A stretch of DNA of 64,000 nt from contig NZ_VOIQ01000015.1 of assembly GCF_010470675.1 (NCBI RefSeq), positions 1 through 64,000 on the forward strand, in the 5' to 3' direction. Position numbers and translations under genes: made by a program. The notes below the pieces were generated by a model that saw nothing but the letters and a program-made list of their open reading frames with translations, ran no database searches and had not been told where the DNA came from. Shown here piece by piece: positions 59,411-64,000 of this stretch. Every line of letters begins with the position of its first letter. Position 1 is the first letter of the stretch. Source of the stretch: Desulfovibrio sp. JC010 (GTDB lineage Bacteria > Desulfobacterota > Desulfovibrionia > Desulfovibrionales > Desulfovibrionaceae).

Positions 59411-60378
59411 TGAAAATCTCGGTTGTAAAAGATGTTTTCCCGCTGGCGCAGGTTTTCACCATTGCGCGCGGGTCGCGGACCGAAGCTGTTGTGCTGCGGG
59501 TCGAGATTGAAGAAGACGGTTTTATCGGGCGTGGGGAATGCGTTCCCTACGCCCGCTACAATGAGACTGTTGAGTCCGTTACCGCTCAGATTGAGAGCCT
59601 TAAAACTCCGCTGAGCCGTGAAGATCTGCAGTCCGCACTGCCCGCAGGAGCGGCACGCAACGCCGTGGACTGCGCTCTCTGGGATCTTGAAGCCAAGAAA
59701 GCCGGGACTCCAGCATGGCAGTTGGCAGGAATAAGTGAACCCACCCCGGAAGTTACTGCTTACACCCTCTCTCTTGCCACTCCGGAGGAGATGGAAAAGC
59801 AGGCAGCGGAAAATGCTGCCCGTCCTCTGCTCAAAACCAAGCTTGGCGGCGGTGTCGAGGATATTGCCCGTATTGAGGCTGTGCGCCGGGGTGCTCCTGA
59901 TTCCCGCATAATAGTTGATGCCAACGAGGGCTGGACTGCTGATGTTTATCGTGAAGTGGCTCCGGTACTGGTTCGTCTCGGCGTGGAAATGGTTGAGCAG
60001 CCCCTTCCCGCCGGCGATGATGACGCTCTGCTGGAGATTGAAAGGGTTCTTCCTGTCTGTGCCGACGAATCATGTCACGATCGTGAATCCCTGCCCGGAC
60101 TCAAGGGTAAGTATGACATGGTCAATATCAAGCTGGATAAGACTGGAGGTTTGACCGAAGCACTCAAGCTCCGTGAGGCTGCTTTGGCAGAGGGCTTTAA
60201 AGTTATGGTCGGCTGCATGGTCGGTTCTTCGCTGGCCATGGCACCTGCCGTGCTGGTTGCCAGTGGTGCGGCTGTTGTGGATCTTGACGGGCCTTTGCTT
60301 TTGGCCGAAGACAGGGCACATCCTTTGGAATACGATGATAAATTTGTTTTTCCCCCGCAGAGTGAATTGTGGGGCTAG
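59410..60378 (+). CDS. dgcA: DgcA, enolase-superfamily racemase
   Basis: Enzyme of 322 residues of the muconate-lactonizing/dipeptide-epimerase group. The catalytic lysines are in LLKTKLGGG (KxK) and VNIKLDKTGG, and metal ligands in IIVDANEGW, MVEQPLP and CADESC. Alone it would be called L-Ala-D/L-Glu epimerase; beside dgcN, N-acetyl-D-glutamate racemase is the better call. Confidence 0.8.
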   Translation: MKISVVKDVFPLAQVFTIARGSRTEAVVLRVEIEEDGFIGRGECVPYARYNETVESVTAQIESLKTPLSREDLQSALPAGAARNAVDCALWDLEAKKAGTPAWQLAGISEPTPEVTAYTLSLATPEEMEKQAAENAARPLLKTKLGGGVEDIARIEAVRRGAPDSRIIVDANEGWTADVYREVAPVLVRLGVEMVEQPLPAGDDDALLEIERVLPVCADESCHDRESLPGLKGKYDMVNIKLDKTGGLTEALKLREAALAEGFKVMVGCMVGSSLAMAPAVLVASGAAVVDLDGPLLLAEDRAHPLEYDDKFVFPPQSELWG

Positions 60379-60403
60379 TTGTTAATCTTACATATTGGAA
60401 TAA

Positions 60404-61258
60404 GTGAATAAAATGAGCCGTACTGTATATGTAAATGGTGCTTACGTGCCTGAAGAAGAGGCTAGTGTTTCTGTATTTGACCGCGGTTTCCTGTTTGCGG
60501 ATGCAATCTACGAAGTTACCGCTGTTGTGGATGGTAAAATCTGTGAGTGGGATGGGCATATTGCCCGCCTTGAGCGTTCCCTTGGTGAAATCGGCATGGG
60601 CATGCCCATGAGCGCAGAAGAATTGCTTGAAGTTCACCGTGAGCTGGTCAAGCGCAACGACCTTGAAGAAGGCGCAATCTATCTGCAGGTTACCCGCGGT
60701 GCTGTTGACCGTGATTTTATCATGCCCAAAGGTCTGGAGCAGACCGTAGTGCTTTTTACTCAGGCCAAGAAGCTGACCGGTGAAAAATCCGGCCTGCGTG
60801 TAATTTCTGTCCCTGACATCCGCTGGGGCCGCCGTGATATCAAAACCGTACAGTTGCTGGCTGCTTCCATGGTCAAAACCGAAGCCAAGAAGCAGGGCAA
60901 GGATGATGCATGGATGGTTGAAGAGGGATTTGTTACCGAAGGTTCTTCCAACAACACCTATATTGTGACCAGTGAAGGAAAGATCATTACCCGCAACCTT
61001 ACCAACTCCATCCTGCCGGGCATTACCCGCAAATCCGTGCTCCGTCTTGCGGATGAGCTGGATATGGAGATTGAAGAGCGTCCTTTTACTATTGAAGAAG
61101 CCCAGAATGCAGTGGAAGCTTTCATGACTGCCGCAACTTCCTTTGTTACCCCGGTAATTGAAGTGGACGGCGTTGAGCTTGGCGACGGCACTCCCGGTCC
61201 GGTGACCAGACGTCTCGGTGAAGTGTACATAGAGGAAAGCCGCAAGGCTTCCTGCTAG
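60404..61258 (+). CDS. dat: D-amino acid aminotransferase
   Basis: Fold-IV PLP transaminase of 284 residues. SVFDRGFLFADAIYEV and YLQVTRGAVDRDF are typical of D-alanine transaminase. The PLP lysine is in RRDIKTVQLLAASMVK; EEGFVTEGSSNNTYIV and AATSFVTPVIEVDG follow. It would pass amino groups between D-alanine and 2-oxoglutarate/D-glutamate, linking to dgcN/dgcA next to it. Confidence 0.85.
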   Translation: MNKMSRTVYVNGAYVPEEEASVSVFDRGFLFADAIYEVTAVVDGKICEWDGHIARLERSLGEIGMGMPMSAEELLEVHRELVKRNDLEEGAIYLQVTRGAVDRDFIMPKGLEQTVVLFTQAKKLTGEKSGLRVISVPDIRWGRRDIKTVQLLAASMVKTEAKKQGKDDAWMVEEGFVTEGSSNNTYIVTSEGKIITRNLTNSILPGITRKSVLRLADELDMEIEERPFTIEEAQNAVEAFMTAATSFVTPVIEVDGVELGDGTPGPVTRRLGEVYIEESRKASC

Positions 61259-61324
61259 ATATTTGCGCAGCTTGGGGAAGCTGCGCGCTCCTGAACAGAC
61301 TTCAGTCTGTGTTAATTGCTTAAA

Positions 61325-61362
61325 AGGCGGTCCGTTTCAATTGAAGCGGACCGCCTGTTTTT
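61325..61362 (+). terminator. Terminator of the D-glutamate cluster
   Basis: AGGCGGTCCG (61325-61334) and CGGACCGCCT (61347-61356) with a 12-base loop, then T-rich. Confidence 0.85.
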
Positions 61363-61440
61363 ATGGCAGGTCTGCTAGTGGGAGCGGGCGGCTTAAAAGT
61401 AGGTTGTGAAGGTAGGGAATGCTATGTTACAAATTCATCA

Positions 61441-62484
61441 ATGCATGTATCAAATTTAAAACATAATGGCCGTGCGTTTGCGGATCATTTTAGAAAAAGT
61501 GCCGTTTTAATTTGCGCTTTATGTTTTGTGTTTTTTTTGAATTCCCCTGTTTCTGCACTGGATAAAAAGGTTGTAGTCGTTAACAGCTACAATAAAGATT
61601 TCAAGTGGGTGGAAGAGCATAACGGTGTATTAAAAAGGGGCGTGGCCGGCAAAGCCGAGATCTCATTTTATTATCTTGATTTCAAAAGACTCAACAAAAA
61701 GGACTGTGACCGCAGGGTAGCAGAAGCAAAAGCTGCAATTGAACGGGACAAGCCGGAAGTAGTGGTTGTAACTGACGATTACGCACTCAAGTCGCTTGGG
61801 CAGTTTCTTGTTGACCGTGATATTCCGGTTGTTTTTTTGGGAATAAACGGCAATGCCCGCAAATATGTGGATAATGTCCGCAAGATTACCGGGGTGTTTG
61901 AGCGTCCGCTTGTGAAACGGTCCATTGCCTATCTGAAGGAAATCGTTGGGCCGGGTAAATTTCTGGTACTTATGGATGACAGCTTGAGCTCAAGGGTTTT
62001 TGTGCGCGAATCATTAAATGACCAAACTACTCTGGATGTGTCGGGTGCCCATGCTGATATTGAGCTGGTCAGAACTTTCAGCGATTGGAAGGCGAAGGTG
62101 AAAAATGCCCTGAATGCCGGGTATTCATGTCTGGTTATCGGGACCTATCACATTTTTAGAGACGAGCAGGGAAAACATATTTCCAGTGAAGAAGTTATCC
62201 GTTGGACGTCCATGCACTCACCGGTTCCTATTTTCGGCCTTTGGGATTTTTCCGTGGGCAAAGGCAAGGCTGTAGGCGGGTACGTTCTTTCCGGTATTGA
62301 TCAGGGCCGTGAAGCCTTGAAGATGGTCAAAAAGATATTAGCCGGGGAAAACATAGAAAGTATCCATCCGGTCATCGGCAAAAAAGGGCTGCTTCTGTTC
62401 AGCGGTCCAGAAATGAAACGCTGGGATATCCAAATACCAGATTCGTTGACCTCAAAAGGGTATCAGATCAAGGTGATCCGCTGA
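61441..62484 (+). CDS. ABC_sub_bind-type periplasmic protein
   Basis: Protein of 347 residues (ATG 61441) with a signal or anchor (SAVLICALCFVFFLNSPVSA) and a two-lobe periplasmic fold of the PF04392 type: VVVVNSYNKDFKWVEEHNGVLK, KPEVVVVTDDYALKSLGQFLVDRDIPVVFLGING. The start is not certain: no ribosome site is seen, and frames upstream to 61363 are open. No ABC partner; such proteins in this group often accompany sensor kinases. Confidence 0.7.
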   Translation: MHVSNLKHNGRAFADHFRKSAVLICALCFVFFLNSPVSALDKKVVVVNSYNKDFKWVEEHNGVLKRGVAGKAEISFYYLDFKRLNKKDCDRRVAEAKAAIERDKPEVVVVTDDYALKSLGQFLVDRDIPVVFLGINGNARKYVDNVRKITGVFERPLVKRSIAYLKEIVGPGKFLVLMDDSLSSRVFVRESLNDQTTLDVSGAHADIELVRTFSDWKAKVKNALNAGYSCLVIGTYHIFRDEQGKHISSEEVIRWTSMHSPVPIFGLWDFSVGKGKAVGGYVLSGIDQGREALKMVKKILAGENIESIHPVIGKKGLLLFSGPEMKRWDIQIPDSLTSKGYQIKVIR

Positions 62485-64000
62485 TTATCCCAGCATCCGC
62501 GCTGCTGCCAAGGCGCATTTCTCTCCGTCCATGGCTGCGGAAATGATTCCACCTGCATAGCCAGCTCCCTCTCCGCAGGGAAAAAGTCCTTTAATCTGCA
62601 CATGCTCAAGAGTCTCGCGGTCACGCGGGATGCGTACCGGGGAACTGGTGCGTGATTCCACTGCCAGTACCTTGGCTTCATTTGAATCGAACCCCTTGAA
62701 TTTTTTGCCTAATGCCTCAATGCCGTTGCGTAATGCTTCTGCTTGAATAAAGGGCAGCAGTTCGTGTACCGGGGCGGAGTATGCTCCGGGTATGTACGAT
62801 GTCTTGGGGATGGATTTTGATACGCGTCCGGCAATGAAGTCGTTGACGCGCTGGGCCGGGGCCTGCTGGGTTTTGTTGTCTCCGGCTGCAAATATCTTTT
62901 TCTCTGCTGCTGCCTGATATTCCAAAGCGCAAAGCGGGTTGTCAGGGTTTTCCAGATCTTCAAGCTTAACTTCCGCCACCAGCCCGGCGTTGGCGAAAGG
63001 GGCGTTGCGTGCGGCAAGACTCATGCCGTTTAGCACAAGTTCCCCCGGTGCGGTGGAGGCCGGAACAATATAGCCACCCGGACACATGCAGAAGGAGAAT
63101 ACCCCGCGCCCCATGGCCTGCGTTGAAATGCGGTAGCTGGCCGCGGGCAGGTTTTCGTGGCGCGGTGACTGGTGGTAGAAAATCTTATCTATCAGCGGCT
63201 GGGGATGTTCGATGCGTACTCCCAGCGCGAAAGGTTTGGCTTCGATTTTAATGTTCTGATTGTTGAGGGCATGGAAAATATCCCGTGCAGAATGTCCGGT
63301 GGCGAGGATTACCGCATCCGCCTTTATTTCATTGCCTGCGGCAACGACTCCGGTCATGCGGTCTCCATCAAGAATGAAAGAATCAACGCGGGTGTTGAAA
63401 TGGATTTCGCCTCCGCAGGAAATTATGTCTTCACGCATTCTGCCGACAATGCGCGGCAGTACGTTGGAGCCGAGGTGCGGGTGGGCGTCAATACGGATAT
63501 CACCCGGTGCGCCGTTGGCAATGAGCAGATCAAGGATGCGGCCCATATTTCCGCGTTTGGTGGCCCGGGTGTAGAGTTTTCCGTCAGAATAGGTTCCGGC
63601 ACCGCCTTCTCCGAAACAGTAGTTGGAGTCGGGGTTGATCAAACCTTCGGTGTAGATTTTTTTCAGGTCCTTGCGGCGGTCATTTACCATGCGTCCGCGT
63701 TCAAGGATGATCGGCTTGATGCCCTGTTCCAGCAGGGTCAGGGCGGCAAAATATCCGGCAGGTCCGGCCCCGGCAATGACGACCTGCCTGCCGTTCAGGG
63801 GCAGGGGGGTGAAAACGGATTCCTGCGGTTCCACGGATTCCGGGTCACCGATGCCGACCTGCAGTACAAAGTGAGGTTTGCGGGAACGGGCATCGATAGA
63901 GCGGCGCAGCACACGGGTGGAAATGTTTTTATCGTCCGGCATTCCGGCGGCCTTCAGGGCTTCCTTGCGGATCGTGCCGGGGTTATTGATCTGGCCGGGA
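62485..64000 (-). CDS. FAD-dependent dehydrogenase (COG2509 type), 5' end outside
   Basis: About 505 residues are in the window. The reading frame stays open past the internal ATG at 63942 to the right edge (…GTIRKEALKAAGMPDDK), so the start lies beyond 64000. NISTRVLRRSIDARSRKPHFVLQV is the typical N-terminal region; the FAD motif is VVIAGAGPAGYFAALTLLEQG, then GEGGAGTYSDGKLYTR, and ATGHSARDIFHAL. The C-terminal GEGAGYAGGIISAAMDG is the second FAD-binding motif. Substrate unknown. Confidence 0.85.
   Translation of the reverse strand, partial: PGQINNPGTIRKEALKAAGMPDDKNISTRVLRRSIDARSRKPHFVLQVGIGDPESVEPQESVFTPLPLNGRQVVIAGAGPAGYFAALTLLEQGIKPIILERGRMVNDRRKDLKKIYTEGLINPDSNYCFGEGGAGTYSDGKLYTRATKRGNMGRILDLLIANGAPGDIRIDAHPHLGSNVLPRIVGRMREDIISCGGEIHFNTRVDSFILDGDRMTGVVAAGNEIKADAVILATGHSARDIFHALNNQNIKIEAKPFALGVRIEHPQPLIDKIFYHQSPRHENLPAASYRISTQAMGRGVFSFCMCPGGYIVPASTAPGELVLNGMSLAARNAPFANAGLVAEVKLEDLENPDNPLCALEYQAAAEKKIFAAGDNKTQQAPAQRVNDFIAGRVSKSIPKTSYIPGAYSAPVHELLPFIQAEALRNGIEALGKKFKGFDSNEAKVLAVESRTSSPVRIPRDRETLEHVQIKGLFPCGEGAGYAGGIISAAMDGEKCALAAARMLG

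Noticed and set aside
61419-61466. 15-codon leader peptide before the 61441 gene
   Set aside because: ATG with a purine stretch is present, but nothing in its residues suggests attenuation and the downstream start itself is unsure.

Overview
The window looks like chromosomal DNA of a marine, sulfate-reducing member of the Desulfovibrionaceae (Maridesulfovibrio/Desulfovibrio type). The evidence is a periplasmic two-subunit [FeFe] hydrogenase with a Tat-exported small subunit, a complete H-cluster maturation operon (hydG, hydE, hydF), and a lysine to N-acetyl-beta-lysine osmolyte pathway typical of salt-adapted anaerobes. This assignment is from gene content only.

The left 35.8 kb is a stack of mobile DNA. 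A perfect 93-bp direct repeat lies at 25946-26038 and 35675-35767. It carries the 3' half of a tRNA-Lys(CUU) gene plus its terminator, and a tyrosine integrase gene sits just inside each copy. I read this as two elements in tandem behind one tRNA gene. Element A covers at least 1-26038 and is an ICE-like element whose left part and intact tRNA lie outside the window. Element B covers 26039-35767 and is a 9.7-kb mobilizable element.

Element A, left to right. 1-2178 holds IncP-like conjugation genes (trbB, traM-like, traL, traK-like). 2179-9371 is accessory DNA in which several small genes share a TGCTAWWWTAGCA operator, and which contains a tandem duplication of an AhpD-like/LysE gene pair. 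9404-10455 is a secreted AHH nuclease with a probable immunity protein. Two Xre regulators follow, one frameshifted, then a GntR regulator and a PPC protein. 12948-18514 is a MacAB-like exporter divergent from a two-component system. 18617-24529 is a probable defence island: a PD-(D/E)XK-like protein, a Dam methylase overlapping a nuclease-DGQHR fusion, and a Fic protein preceded by four 20-bp repeats and an orphan HigA. Integrase A is last.

Element B holds a membrane coiled-coil protein, an iteron-like palindrome, an AlpA-type regulator, a DUF3987 replication protein, mobC, a relaxase with mobB- and mobD-like genes nested inside it, an HNH protein, a PIN-domain/partner pair, a DUF1640-like protein and integrase B.

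From 35.8 kb on the content is ordinary chromosome. The hydrogenase structural genes and maturation operon (36-44 kb) contain aspA and an unrecognised gene, and are followed by a candidate structured RNA. Then come a PAS-LuxR regulator, a lysine-type ABC importer with kamA and ablB, a lone HNH nuclease, a glycosyltransferase, a PP2C phosphatase, solute-binding proteins without transporters, an HlyD/CDF-like pair whose CDF member lacks the metal ligands, a D-glutamate cluster (dgcN, dgcA, D-amino acid aminotransferase), and a truncated FAD dehydrogenase at the right edge.
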